Assembly (NCBI RefSeq): GCF_001640805.2
Contig: NC_066855.1
Span: forward strand, 535,071 to 599,070
Length of the DNA stretch: 64,000 nucleotides
Origin: Lates calcarifer
Taxonomy: Eukaryota; Chordata; Actinopteri; Centropomidae
Reading direction: 5' to 3'
Shown: piece after piece, positions 13,931-26,815 of the stretch
Numbering within the stretch: the stretch's first letter is position 1
Layout: every line of letters starts with the position of its first letter
The notes under the pieces: model-generated
What the model was told of the DNA's origin: nothing
What the model saw: the letters and a program-made list of their open reading frames with translations, nothing else
Databases searched by the model: none
Program-made: the position numbers and the translations under genes

Positions 13931-16900
13931 AAGCAACACAGGAACGTAATGAAGTGTTAGATCCATTCATTTGGCTCCTGCCTGTCTGCTGTGGATATAC
14001 TGTACCTTCCAGGAGTGTGACCAGTGTGTGTGCACCGCCCCCTCCTCCACACACACATTCCCCCTGGTGTGCACCTCCAGCCAGGCTGGCGTGGGAAAGA
14101 GCTGTGAAGTTCACCAGGCAGATTTAAAGTGGCTAAAAAGTTCCCTGCAGTGCCTTTTCTATGCCTTTCACGTGGAGTGGGGAAAGCCAAGCTGGAATTA
14201 TTTCCCTGTTCACAGAGAGCTAGAAGAAGAGGAGGAAAAGAAAAGGATGGAGGGAGTGAAGGAAGTGGTCCTCAGAGGCCCCAGACTGTAATGCATTTCA
14301 GGTTGAAACCAGATCATGGACAATTAGAGGAGAAATGGCTGACTTGGTAAACAGAAGTCCTCCACGGGCCCATCTCAGATGGAGACTAATTCCACTCTCT
14401 CCATCTGAGAGGAAGTGTTGTCTCTGGCTGTCATTAGCAGCAGCAGTTTGGATCGGCCCAAATTCCTCCTTGATTGTTTAAATCATAAAAAGAGAACAAA
14501 TTAGATTCCTCTATCTTTTCTGTCTGGCTGGCTTTTTCCCTCTCTCCTTCCTTGTCTCATTTCAACACCCTCCAAATGTCTTTCAGTATTTCAGCCTGCT
14601 GTTTCCTCTCCTGTCAAATATTCCAAATATATATGCAAAATGTCCCCTTCTGTCCTCTTCCCTCCATATCTGCAAGTGCCAGATTAGTCTCAATAAACAC
14701 AGCAGAGGTAGAAAGACAGAGACGAATGGGGAGGTAAAAGAGAGAGAAAAGGAAAATACTCAGGGAGAGGCAGTTCACTGTAATGAGCGTGACAGATTGG
14801 CCTCTAAACAGACTAATTGTAATAAGGCATATTCCCTTTTAAAAATAGATGAGGAGTAATGAGGCAGGGACACAGAGGACAATACAGAGTGTAATGGCGT
14901 GTGTGAGACCTGAATGAGTGTCTCTGGAAGGCTCACTGCAATATGCGAACATGCTGTCTTTTGGCACAAAACAATCTGTGGCCTTGGGCAGGGCATCCGA
15001 GCATCTCGGGTGGATTAAAGTCATAGCGGGGTGTCGCACACAGCCAGCTCGTTTATTTACACACTGCATGAGTCCATACTTCATTTGTGTGCATACAGCT
15101 TCTGGTTGATGGCTAGATGACTATTTTTGTTGTTTTAATCAGCGTTTTCACACACCACTACCATACCATACTATAGTAAATGTGATACTTATAATCCCCT
15201 GAAATAATCAGACCTCTAACAACATAATAATGACGCCTCCCACTCCCCCAATGTAGTTCCTGCTATATTGGAGCTGTCTGTTAGATACATACTCAGAACA
15301 CTTAGTTTTGAGCAGTGTGTTCACACTAGAAGAGGAAACACTCAGTATGAATTCAGCTGCTTGCAGCTGACTGGTGGATGCCGGTGAAACAGTACTGACA
15401 GTATTATATATTGTTTTCTATTTAGGATAAAACCGCTATGTTGATTTCTCTCACGCTAACTGCAACATAGATACACTGTAAATATAAACACAGTTCTAAC
15501 AGCCAGCAGCTGTGTGTGTTTTAGCTCAGACAGGCTGATTCCTAAACTCACACTGAACTGCAGTTCAGCTCTAATTTGGGTTTTTGTTGTGTCCTTAATG
15601 GCAGCATTCACTACACTGTAGCTGCTGGTCACACCAGCACAAATAAAGCTGCAGCAGCCAAATCCCAGTGTGTAGTGGCAGTGTACATTTTATTGTTCAT
15701 GAATTCAGCCTTTCATCTGTAAGAAGGAGGACGTGTCACCTCTTCTTTCAGAACTTACAGTTTCACTTTAAGAAAGTACAACATCATTTTTTTTCTTGCA
15801 TGTTTTATACCTATTGAATAAGTGAAGAACTATCATGGTTTATTTATTGTGATAAAAGTATCATGAGTATATCAAATGGTGTGAATCAGACTGAACTGAC
15901 TGTATTGTTAAACCTCTAACGTGTAAGCATTTATATTTAATTTTCCTACCTGCATTTCAGTGGATAAAATCAAAGTGGAGCAACACTTCTACCCTCAGAG
16001 TCAACTTGAATGTAATATGTAATAACGCCTCACTCTTATTTGGATAGTTCATCATTAGAAAACATGCATGATTGTGGACTCTTCAGGTTTAGGTTATGTT
16101 AAATTCACAATCATAAAGGTGATGCCAAACATTTCTAATGTATAGTTTTACACACACGTGGTTTTCTTTCTTTCTGTGTCATCACCTCCTCACGTCTCCT
16201 TCACTACATAACACAGGCTTAATGAGGTGTCTGTCTGGAGGAGGCGGGTGTCACAACTTATGTCACGCTGCGTCATCGTGACGCCCATATGCTTCTCTTT
16301 CATGTCACTCTCCACGTTTTGTGAAGTAGTCAGGTGACTACGCCTCAGGAGGCAGTGAACAGTTTTATCACAAGACTGATTTTATGTTCTCAAAGAAGCT
16401 GTCACACAACTGGAAATATTTAGATGATCCTTCTTTAATTGAACATTTTTCCTCAATTTTATTTGAACTTCATAATAAATACAAATAGTCTGATCAGTCA
16501 AAGCAAATAAAGAAAGTACATACAGCACTGTGCCAAAGGTTTAGGAGCTTCACAAGTTTACAGTACATAGGCCTCAACCAGAGAGAGACTGAGCATGAAA
16601 GTGAAGCAACAGCTTTGATTACTATCAGAGGATAATAAAACAACACAAGACTTTGTGCTTGCCATCGTGCCAATGGGATAACACACTGTCACTGTGAACT
16701 TGAAGCCAGTGACTGTAAATCCAAGCTGAAACCTTTTGCCAAGGCCAATTAGCCAGCCCTGCATCCAACGGCCTAATTATCCCAAATTAGCTGACTCAGT
16801 GGATTATGAGATGAAGTAGTTGTTATCGAAATCATGCAGCAGCGCTGAATATTAACAGAGTAATTTAAAGCATGTGATTTTCAAGCTAATTTCAATGTAC

Positions 16901-17107
16901 AGGGAGGACAAAGCAGAAACACTTGTACACTAGTATAATGCAGCCTAATACAGCACAACAAACTATAATTACTAATTAATCATCGTTCTCAACAGACACT
17001 GGATGAGTAAATTGGCTTGATGCTACCCTGCAGTGGCTTCACTTCCTCTTTCTTCTTCTTGTGTTGTAGATTTAATCTTAATGGATAGAATTGCCATTTC
17101 TATCCAG

Positions 17108-17433
17108 TAACCCATAATGACAAAGGGAAAATGTTTTTCAGAAGTGTTTGTAAAGTTATTAAAACTCAAAAGCTGAAACTGACACACACCGATTGCTCCA
17201 AGCTGTACAGTGGACATTTAGAAACACCAGGACTCTTCCTAACACTGGTCGTCCATCCAAACTAAATAAGTGACTTCAGTCAGGGACGTGGTTCTCTGCA
17301 GAGATGGGACCACCCGCTAGAGGAACAACCATCTCAGCCCTAACCCAAATACAGAAAAGTCCTCCCAGAAAACCTGAAGTACTGGATTAAATGTGAAAGT
17401 GAGAGGGTCTGAATACTTTCTGAGGCCTCTGTA
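17108..17433 (+). mobile_element. Internally deleted Tc1-like transposon remnant
   Basis: The left part (17108-17190) matches the AT-rich non-coding segment of fish Tc1 elements (ATAATGACAAAGGGAAAATG, then AAACTGAAAC). The middle (17222-17340) resembles the DNA-binding region of a Tc1 transposase gene, with AGGACTCTTCCTAACACTGG and GAGATGGGACCACC followed by GAACAACCATCTC. The right end reads GGGTCTGAATACTTTCTGAG, the typical Tc1 terminal repeat end. The catalytic part of the gene is missing. Matches are by recall of fish Tc1 consensus sequences; exact ends are uncertain. Confidence 0.7.
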
Positions 17434-17511
17434 TGTGACAGTAGCAGCTCTGCTGCCTGCTCCCACTTGGTCCCCAGACAGAAATATCTAGAAATGCTCT
17501 TGTTAACTATA

Positions 17512-17512
<1 letters not shown>

Positions 17513-17540
<28 letters not shown>
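17513..17540 (+). repeat. (GT)n microsatellite
   Basis: About 14 GT units between the Tc1 remnant and the LINE fragment. Confidence 0.95.
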
Positions 17541-17543
<3 letters not shown>

Positions 17544-17685
17544 CTGAATCATGGACAAACAAAGAAGGCCCAGGTTGTAAAAAAAAGTGACTGAACGGTG
17601 TCAGCTGAACTGAATAGTGAAGAGAACAGGCTCCTCTCTCTCCTCCCTGCTCGAGACTTACCACCAACGCTGCGTTGGCAGAGTC

Positions 17686-17945
17686 TGTAGCATCACCAGA
17701 GACCCCATCACCCATCCTACAGCCTGTTTTCCCTCCTGCCATCTGGGAGGGGATACAGGAGCATCAAAACCCGAACAAGTGGGATGAAAAACAGCTTCTT
17801 CCCCCAGGCGGTCAGAAGCATGAGCATATTGTAACCCCCGCAAACACACCCACTCTCCCCACTTACCCTCTAATGTCAAAGCACTGGAACTGTTACAATA
17901 CATGTCCTTACACTGGACAATCAAGATGGACAATTAAAACAGTTT
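17686..17945 (+). pseudogene. LINE (non-LTR retrotransposon) 3' end, C-terminal ORF2 remnant
   Basis: One frame reads C-S-I-T-R-D at 17686-17703. After a one-base frameshift the next frame reads HHPSYSLFSLLPSGRGYRSI and then KTRTSGMKNSFFPQAVR before TAA at 17832-17834. The pattern HP..(Y/F)SLLPSGRRYRS followed by SFFPQAVR is the characteristic carboxy-terminal end of fish LINE reverse-transcriptase polyproteins, which I place in the CR1/L2/Rex-like group by recall of the motif. About 110 bases of 3' UTR-like sequence follow. Only the extreme 3' end survives, as expected for a 5'-truncated copy, and the frameshift shows it is dead. Confidence 0.75.
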
Positions 17946-18448
17946 AAACACATTGTAAAATGCAGTCACTTGCTTCTTCATACATTTTATTACTTCTCAG
18001 CATAACATCAATCAAGGAGGGTGTTTATTTTATTTGACAGATAGGAAACAACAGGCCAATCTAAATCTAAAGTCCTTTAACATCCTGACAGTCCTAACAC
18101 AGGCCTGTACTTCACAGAACCATTAGACACTGGTGTTACTGTGAGCAAACAGGTCACTAACAGCTTAACAAGGTAATGACACAAATCTCCATCACATCAG
18201 ACCAATGTGGCCTGGAAACAGTATCAGCCTCAGTGTGACCAGCAGCTTCACATCAGTCACAGAGATGGAAGCAACTCAGCTGTTAGTCAGTGTTTTAATG
18301 GCCCATTCAAATTAAAGGCATTGTCAACAAAGCAGCTGGCTTTATCAGGGTTGTTGATCTAAGCAGGCAATTTTCTTCTTGGAACTAAGAGGAGTGAAAC
18401 GGTTGAGAGCGGGAAAAAAAAGCCCATCTATGGATGCTGATGCAGCTT

Positions 18449-18472
18449 CACACACAAACACACACACACACA
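18449..18472 (+). repeat. (CA)n microsatellite, interrupted
   Basis: CA units with one CAAA interruption. Confidence 0.9.
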
Positions 18473-19381
18473 GTATACTGGCAGATTCAGGAGGGGAGTC
18501 GCACACTGAGATGCCAATTTTACTCACTCTGATCATTTATTTATTTGTGGGTCACCTTTTTTATCTCTGAGATTCTGCTCCTTTTCTGCAAATGAGATGT
18601 GATGAGATCTCAGTGAAGCACACGTCTGACAGGCTGAGACCTACAGAGCATCACGTGCAGAAGAAAACATCACTGTGATTATTACTATTCTGCACGAGAC
18701 AGCCAGTGTGAAGGAGAGAAAAAAGGGAGCAAGAGGCCACATCTCCCCCTGCTAAAATCAATCTTGTGGAGGGTTATGAGTGCAGCATACTAATGAGCCT
18801 TCATTCACATGTATCCTGCCTTTGTTGCTCTCTTGGCCTCCTGTTCACAAAAACTGAAATTAATATCTGATTTATAGAAACCTTTCAAATCATGTTATGC
18901 ATCTAAATTAGGACTACAGTAGTGCAGAGAATCTCTCTGACTCTGAGGTGCTCAGACCGGAGATGGGAACAGTGGCAGGAAAAAAAAACTGGTACTGAAC
19001 TTTACTTGAGGGAAATATAAGAAAGATTAAATCTGCATTTCAAACTTTTTAGCTAACACATCTGAGAAACTGGACTTCCACCTCACTGAAATTGTTGTGT
19101 TGGTACTTTTTTTTGGTAAACCTCCTCCACCACTGGATGGGTATTTCTAATACAATAAACCTGCATAGTAACAGACATGTAGTGTGTGTTTTCATGGGGT
19201 CTCTTCATGTGAGAATTTTCAGTGGGCTAGACAAAGTGTGATAATATCATTTTAATTCCTCTGGCCAGGCTTAGTATAATCCTCTTTTACTCAATTTAGC
19301 ATGCTGTCTGTTATGGCAACTGTACTGGCAACTTGTTACTGTACATTCATTGCTAGCACCGTCCTGGAATGACCTCCACCT

Positions 19382-19399
19382 CCTATATATATATATAGG
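19382..19399. repeat. (TA)n perfect palindrome
   Basis: CC-(TA)7-GG is an 18-bp perfect palindrome. Confidence 0.9.
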
Positions 19400-19911
19400 T
19401 AAATAAAGCCATAGAGCAATGAAACCTTATTTTGAGAATGCGTGCAGAGAGATAACACAATACAAGTCCAGTTGAGTTTCCTGGAGACATGGCATTTTCT
19501 CGATGGTGTTGCCAGTGGTGGCTGCATCCAGCGATGGGCTCAGTTAAAGTTTTTTTCAGTGGGTCCTCATTCAACATGAGACACGCAAATAAACATACAC
19601 ATCACAGCCAGCTGCCAGCTATGGGGAACTGCTGCAGGCACCTGGGTACAGAGAGCGAGAATCAGAGAGAAATAAAGAGAAAACAATCCAATGATGTGTG
19701 CAGATTGCAGAGGCAAAAAGGAGCCTCCATGTTGTCAAGAGATTATGTTTATTTGCATTTCCTTCCTCCCTGACCATCTCACAAAGAGCAATTTTTATAG
19801 GTTGTTTGGCAGCCGTGCACACCAAACCCACTCTCTCTCACTTTGACAGGCGGTTTACTGTTTGATGTTGTGTAGACTTAGATGCAAAATAAGATAAGAT
19901 ACCACAACACT

Positions 19912-20170
19912 AAGACTAGTTGATGCATTAGCATGTAGTACAGCTGAAGTACAGCTGAATGGTAATGTCACAGGTGTAGCAGGTATTTGGTCAGAAAACG
20001 ACCTGATGATGGCACAAGATGAATGAGACGTGAAAATCTCTTTGTCCTGTCAGTCCATCCCACCAGTTCATCCTCTGAAGACCATGAACGTCTGAACCAA
20101 ACTTCATCTTGATTGTGATTGACCGACTCACTGACATCGTCATTCCTTGAGCCATGCCACCAGCATGGCT
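19912..20170 (+). repeat. Percomorph dispersed repeat fragment
   Basis: The order GTACAGCTGAATGGTAATGT, GCAGGTATTTGGTCA, ACCTGATGATGGCAC and CATGAACGTCTGAACCAAAC followed by TTCATCTTGAT matches the order of blocks in an abundant percomorph repeat: ACAGCTGAGGCTGATGGGAA, GCAGGTATTTGGTCATAAAC, GACCTGATGATGGCGCTAGA, CATGAATGTCTGTACCAAAT. It appears to be a later portion of the same family as the fragment at 31795. Confidence 0.6.
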
Positions 20171-23100
20171 ACAGACCTAAACTCAAGGTTCATGTAAGAG
20201 CTTTTTTCTGGAGCTTTCACCCACTTCTCCCAGCCTTCATCAGTAATTAACCTTGAGACTAATGACTGTTAAGTGTGGAGACAAAACGTTGATATTGATC
20301 TCACTCTTGAAAAGAAAGCAAATGAGCACATTTTCCTCTATTCATCAGTTGTCTGTCAGCTGTCTTGTAATGTTCAGGATATCAGGTGCTTCACTTTGTG
20401 ATGCTGGTGACTTTTTGCTCTGCCAGCAGAGAATACAACACATTCTGAGCAGTAGTATTTTCCAGTGTTACTGGGGCAGAGAATTCTGTAAATCCTGAGT
20501 CATATAAATGTCATTACAACATGTTTCTTCTTCAACAAAATAACACAGATCTAATCCAACACGAGAATTCACAATCATAAAAGTTATCACTGAGGATATT
20601 TTTTTTTTGCAGCGAGGCTGACTTTCTCTTTTGTTTTGCTTCTCTCTCCCCTTGACTCGGCGGGGTTGGTCTCCATTGTGGCAGATCATGGATCAGTCTC
20701 TTAGCAAGGATTATAGAGTGGGCAGTAAAGATGATTAAAGACTCCTCCAATATTCTGCCTTTGGGGGACAAATGGTGAGAAAGGGAGAGTGAGGCAGAGA
20801 GAATGTGTGAGATAGAAAGCACACAGGAACAGGATATATTTCAATGCCAGCTCTCGCTCGTTTGTATTGTTGACTGCCACTGGCTCTGCGAGTGTAAATC
20901 AGAGCAAATAACCGATGCAGACCCTCATCAAAGTGGTTCTTCACTGTTTCCCACTGACACACACTCTGAGAAATATTAACGATATTAACAAACAAACTCA
21001 GCTGCATGTTTTACTTTTTCTTTTCCCTAATGGTAACTCTTCTAAACTTGATTAATTATGGGACTCATTTTATGTCCTAGAAGTTTGTTGGCTTGAATTA
21101 ATGTGCAGGGAAAAGAGTGTCTTTTTTCTTTTTTTCAAACAGTGTCTTGTTCCTCTGGTATGTTGCAATGACAGCTGTAACTGTGCTCACACTGCAAAAA
21201 TTCCCATGTTTGCAAACTGTGAAATCTCAGTTTTATACTTAACATCATACCTACCAAAAATATTCCATCTAATCCACTGCAGCCAGCTTTGTCTGAGTTT
21301 GGGAAGAAGGCTGAATAATGCAGGTCTCTGCAGCAGTCAGTGGTAGAAACACAGACCACTCAGCTACAGCTGCTCAGCCAGTGAACAGTGACAGTGACAG
21401 GTTGTTTCCTTAACCACTGTTACATGAAGATTCATGAGTATTTTCTGATCCAGTGTGTAACTCCCACTAAAACTGCAAATTGTTGTTTTTACATTAATGA
21501 TTTTGCACAGATCGAATGAACCACACTAAGTGTGTTTTGGTTATATATTTTCTATTGCTAGCAAACACACCATGTTGTCCATGTGGCATCCACCACTGGT
21601 AGGCTGGCATGGGTGGCATGATTGGAGCGTGATGAATCAGGGAAGGATGTGTCTCGACGGTTAGGACCCAATGAGGAAGCGAACGTTAAAGCATTTCATA
21701 CAGCATATTCTCTGTCATTCATGTCACTCGGTGTTTGACTGATGATTGTTGGGTAAAGTGAACACACAGACCCCAGGGATGCTCTTGTTCTCATCATTGT
21801 TTTATGATTGAGGCAACAGGTGTGTCTGAAGATTGCGCAGTACTCAAACCAGTACTCATTTGCACTTCATAAGCCGTTCCTGTTGCATTAAACTGGACCT
21901 CCTAGAATCTCATTTAGTTTTTATATCTGAGACCAGGGAGGTCAAATTATTTGATAAATCCCTCGGTAAAAAGAATCTAATTAATGGTCACAAGCCAGAT
22001 TGATCAAACAGAATAGACTGGACAATAGACAGCATTAGAGACAGCTGCATTCATTTAATTCATTCTTCATCTTTGTCACAGGCTCCTGAATGAAACACAT
22101 ACACAGAACTGTTCCTGTTTTCCCTCACTGTAAATGTACATTTGAAAGTTTACTTGTGTTTATAACCTGAGTGTTTCTGAACACATGAAATATTAAAGTC
22201 TCTTCTACAATTTAAATAAAAAAGTTGACTTTATATTTTAGTTGTTTCTGGTAACTTGCCGTTTTTCCATCAGCAGAATCAAACGGCACCAAATACTGCC
22301 CATGAGACTCATTAGCTGTTAAAGTGGAGATGAAACCTGCTACAGTGATGAAATCATACTCAGAGCACATTATTATCGCAATCAGAAACAAAACACTGCA
22401 CAGTAGTCACAGAAATGATTCGGAATTGATCCTTAATTCAAAACTGAATGTTTTCCTCTTTGCTTCTTTCCCTCCTCTGAAAAAAGAAAATCTGTTCTTC
22501 AGATCAGTCGTGAATGGGAGAGATTGTTCTCACTGTCTAATTATGCCACTGGCTGTTGATGTAACGGTTACACAGAATGAAACAGACATGTCTAAGAAAT
22601 ATCTTTTAGACAGTAGCTAGAGATACATGCAGAGGAACCTTGCCTGCACTTTCTTTCCCTGATCTTAATCTACGAATGGTTTGAGTCAAATAGCATATTC
22701 ACAGAGATCAAACTCATTTTTACACTTGTCAGTCGGACATTTCTTACTGCACTGCTCCGCTGGATTCACTGTGTATTCAGTAGTATTATGGACACAGTTT
22801 GTGCCTTTGATTTTCCATTGTGCTGTGAAGCAGGAGGAGCTGTTTTACTTCCAGATCTCTGGACCCTGTTCATTTCCAGCAGACTATGTTATGTGCATTA
22901 CCCAGTACCTTTGACTTTTAATCACAGAGCCAGAAATTTTCTAACGTTCTTCAGCCTCAAAACGTCTTTACTGTCATTCAAAACTACACCAGACTGAATA
23001 ACTGAATGAAATTCAAATCATTGCATCTGGTCCCTTTTAACAGCGATGACTAAATAAACCTAAAAAATATAGTTCATGAATGTTTACGTAAAAATGCAAG

Positions 23101-23554
23101 GAGTAAAGTAAAAATAAAGAGCCCAGAAAAGAGGTAAAATATTGAATTTAAATCAGTGTATCTCCACTTACAGCAATGTAAATGTGTGTGTTGTACAGTT
23201 TTTATTGTAGAATATTAGTTTTCAATCTTCTTCCATAGTTTGAAACAAGTGAAGTAAATTCCTGATTAAAAAATGGGAATTTAGAGGATTATATATTTAG
23301 ATATTTTTTATATTTGGTTCTCTGTCAGTGCACATGTGGTGCCTCTGCATTCCCACAAACAGACCCAGTGTCTGAACCCTGACACCAGGACAGACAGGAC
23401 CTCACTCTGCCTCTTTTTAATCAAAACTAGAACTCTGTCTTTAAAGTTAAACCACATTTGGCTTTTAGTCCCAGAATACCACAGTTCAAGTGATGCATAT
23501 CATCCAGGCGGCCCTGGAGAGCAGTATAGCACAAATCTAGTGAGAGAGGGTCAG

Positions 23555-23580
23555 AGTGTGTGTGTGTGTGTGAGTGTGTG
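23555..23580 (+). repeat. (GT)n microsatellite, interrupted
   Basis: GT units interrupted by GA near the centre. Confidence 0.9.
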
Positions 23581-23657
23581 TGAAGAGCTCACAGTGACAG
23601 CTGGTTGGTGGTTGGCACAGAGGCCAACTGATGCAGGGATAAGTGTCCCAGCAATAA

Positions 23658-23694
23658 ACTCTCTCTCTCTCTCTCTCACTCACACACACACACA
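23658..23694 (+). repeat. (CT)n-(CA)n compound microsatellite
   Basis: A run of CT units passes directly into CA units. Confidence 0.95.
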
Positions 23695-23995
23695 TACAGT
23701 AACCTATATACAGAAAAGCACAGCTTCTATAATACAAGCAAGCTGTTACAAAGCCACAGAGACAGAGGTGATAATGTGGCAGGGAAGGGTGTGAAACTAT
23801 GCGTCCATATACATGCTCTATTTAGAATCCGCAGAACACACAGATGTAAACACAGTCAGTGCAGGAAGATTTGTTCTGAGCATCAGGACGACCTGCTGAG
23901 GTTTCATTCCTCTGAGAGCAGACGCTGACGTACTTTGAGATTTGATGGCACTCTTAGAGAGGTGAAAAGGTTCTGCCCCTACATCACAGTGGGAG

Positions 23996-23997
<2 letters not shown>

Positions 23998-24032
<35 letters not shown>
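23998..24032 (+). repeat. (GT)n microsatellite
   Basis: About 17 uninterrupted GT units. Confidence 0.95.
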
Positions 24033-24035
<3 letters not shown>

Positions 24036-24119
24036 TCATGCGTGGATGCATATATGATTATGAATCGACTCCCTTGCTCCCACTAGTGCACATGAGTGTA
24101 CCACAGAGTAAGCATGAGG

Positions 24120-24131
24120 AGTGTGTGTATG

Positions 24132-24171
<40 letters not shown>
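24120..24171 (+). repeat. (GT)n microsatellite, long
   Basis: About 24 GT units with an AT and a TT interruption near the 5' end. This is the third long GT array within 650 bases. Confidence 0.95.
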
Positions 24172-24175
<4 letters not shown>

Positions 24176-24316
24176 GAGCAGAACCATATTTCCCTCAGGC
24201 TTCAGTGTGTGCGACTTGGTTTAAATGTCCTCCATTTTTCTATATTCCTTTTCTTTCTTTGTAAAAACAGAACAGAGCCTCAGTTAGTTGGAGACGTCCT
24301 GCACTGCACTCTTTCC

Positions 24317-24367
24317 ACAGATGTATATTGGACCATATACAGATGTATATTGGACCATATACAGATG
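24317..24367 (+). repeat. Tandem duplication of a 22-bp unit
   Basis: The unit ACAGATGTATATTGGACCATAT occurs twice in a row (24317-24338 and 24339-24360) and starts a third time with ACAGATG. The copies are identical, implying recent slippage or duplication. Confidence 0.9.
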
Positions 24368-25382
24368 ATGTGCAGCAAAATATCTCCAAAACTGACACAA
24401 TAAACATGATAATGAAACACAGTCACTTGGTGTTTTAACTATTTTTGAAATAAATAAATCCACACAGAGACTGTCTCAGCTGGAGCAGAGTTAGAGTGAG
24501 TAATGAAGATGTTAAGACTTGGCTTTGGGACTGAGACACTCAGGTCAGAGTCCTGGAGGGGACCTCTTCCATCAACAAAATGAGACAGTAATGAAAGGAA
24601 CCAGCATCTGCAACATGCCCCCACCAACACCCAGCTGCAGACCGCACCTCATTTTCACTTGTGCCCCCTGTGACAGCAGGCCCTCATCTCATAAACCAGC
24701 CCCACCTTTGTTACAGCAGAACACCATGGATGCATTAAGGAATGAAAGTTGCTCACTTGGCACATACCTCTGCCATGTGTCCACTGTTTCCAGCCCCACA
24801 GAGTGTGTGTATTAGTGTAAATCCAGTTGAGCTTGCTGGAAGCACGCATGTCCGAGTCAAAGACTTCCAACAGACGAGCCCCTGACTTCCTGTTGGCTCC
24901 CCGCCCACATGGTTCTGCTGGACTTTCCAAATGTTTTTGGACTGAATGGATCAAATTCTGATTACTAATTTCATTTGTGACGCTCAGAGAAACGTCTTCA
25001 CCGATTCACAGTCGTTCGTCTTCAGTGACTGTATCACATGATGAGCTCTGAATCTATATTGTAAACATACAGAGACAAGAGGAAAAAGAGAGAGAGACAC
25101 TGGGCCATCACACACACACACACAGACACCCTCCATATACATACAGTCTAGAGTCCTGTCTAAAACAGTCTAGTGTCAAATCTGCATGAATAATGAAAGG
25201 AAAAGATTTGTGTCATTGTGTCAAACGTGTGTGTTTGTTGTAACAGTGTTCAGTCTGCTTCCATCCTGACATGGAGCCTTAACTATTCTCCAACTATTAT
25301 TCTGTTTTAAAAAACTATTCTTTTATTAAAGGAAGAGAAAATCAGTCTTTCTTTCTTTCTACACAAAATGGAGGATGTATGC

Positions 25383-25383
<1 letters not shown>

Positions 25384-25414
<31 letters not shown>
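25384..25414 (+). repeat. (GT)n microsatellite
   Basis: About 15 GT units, paired with another at 25520-25545. Confidence 0.95.
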
Positions 25415-25415
<1 letters not shown>

Positions 25416-25519
25416 CAGGCTGAGTGTGTGGTAATGATTTAGCATTATCCCGTCGTGGTGAGCATCTCTCAGCCGGTTTAGCATCCTAGTAAGCTGGAAG
25501 GATCCCAGGGGTATGACGG

Positions 25520-25545
25520 TGTGTGTGTGTGTGTGTGTGTGTGTG
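25520..25545 (+). repeat. (GT)n microsatellite
   Basis: About 13 GT units. Confidence 0.95.
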
Positions 25546-26089
25546 CACATTGTGTATGCGTGTGGCTTCCCAATTGTGTGTGAATGTGTGTGCCTGTATT
25601 TTTGGAGGGGATTGATCTCGGTGTTATTCACAGGAAGGTTTTAAAGGTTCAAAGCTTGCTCTGGTGCTCGCTCTGTGCTCTCCCCAAAGACAAGGCATTG
25701 ATGTTTTACTTTCAATGCGTTGTTTAGGAATAAAGGTGGAAAAAGAAAGAGGTAGAGGTGTGCTAAAAAGGATGCTCCCCATCAGAATGCCAATACAGTG
25801 GAGGAGTGGAGGGAGTTTTACCTTAATGGATTTGAGAGGATAGACGGTGATATGGCTCAATACTGTCTAAAGCACACCTCCTTCCACTTTGAATGAATAT
25901 TGAAGCATGAATTTGACGCAAATCGGTTTTTCAGTTTCAAAGTTGACAGCGACGTCCTGCATAATGATGTCACTGCTGTCTGAATAAGTTAGGCACACAC
26001 AGCAGAGGATGCAGCAGGATGAAGAATGTGCTGTCAGATGTGTCCAAGTTATCTTATCTGTTTGGACAACCCACTTCTCTCCTCGTTTT

Positions 26090-26400
26090 ACTGGAATCAT
26101 TTCAACACAGAAGGGCGGGGCAGTGCTACATCTCAGCTGCTCGTCAGCGGCGGTGGATACTGGCAACATCCATCAGCGTCTGACCAGACATGCCTAATGA
26201 CGGCCATCATTTCCACATTACAGATATCGAGAAGTGATTACCTCGATACAGCTGCCGCCCAGCTATCCCCATTGACTGACATTAGCACTGCTAGTCAACT
26301 TGGATCGGTTGCCGCGATCGATTAGCGTCGGCTCTCAAGGAAGCTGGGGATGCCACTGGGTATCGATCCAGCATTAGCACGACCGTTAAGAGATATTGAC
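26090..26400. promoter_or_regulatory. CpG-retaining block, candidate conserved element or recent insertion
   Basis: Many CpGs occur in about 300 bases, including GTTGCCGCGATCGATTAGCG near 26309 and GGGTATCGATCCAGCATTAG near 26358, in a region otherwise poor in CpG. Cores such as CGATTAG and GCATTAG recur. No repeat family or protein was recognised. Confidence 0.3.
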
Positions 26401-26559
26401 CCTGACCATCTCAGTGTGTTCCATGGATCAGTGGTCAGTGGCCTTGGGGTGCTGGAAATGCAGTGTGACTGGCGTGTTGATGTCTCAGTCACCTAGCAAC
26501 AACCTCACATTATCAGGAATCTATGAGGGCAAATACATTTCAGTCTCTAAAACCTCTCA

Positions 26560-26815
26560 GACCTCTGATTAAGTCATTTCAGTTTTGCTTTGGTCTCCAC
26601 TGAAAAAGATCTCTGTCTCTTTAGCTGCTAATGCTCTCACTGTGTTAGCCAGCTCGTTGCTAACTTTGCCTATCTGCCATAAAAACCATAACACAAGCTA
26701 AAATGGGCTAAAGATCTCTGTACTGAGGGGACCTGCAGAGGCTGGTGATAAATCTCTGTGGCTTCATCACCATGGAGAACCCATTCCACATTACTCACGC
26801 TAATTTGAGTAACCT
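26560..26815 (+). repeat. Possible dispersed repeat (TTAGCTGCTAATGCTCTCAC type)
   Basis: TTAGCTGCTAATGCTCTCAC, GTGTTAGCCAGCTCGTTGCT, GGTGATAAATCTCTGTGGC and CATCACCATGGAGAACCC recall a family seen across spiny-rayed fish genomes. I am not certain of the family or ends. Confidence 0.35.

Noticed and set aside
23336..23794. 152-codon open frame with two simple-repeat segments
   Set aside because: It crosses GT, CT and CA arrays; the translation is repeat-derived and otherwise featureless.
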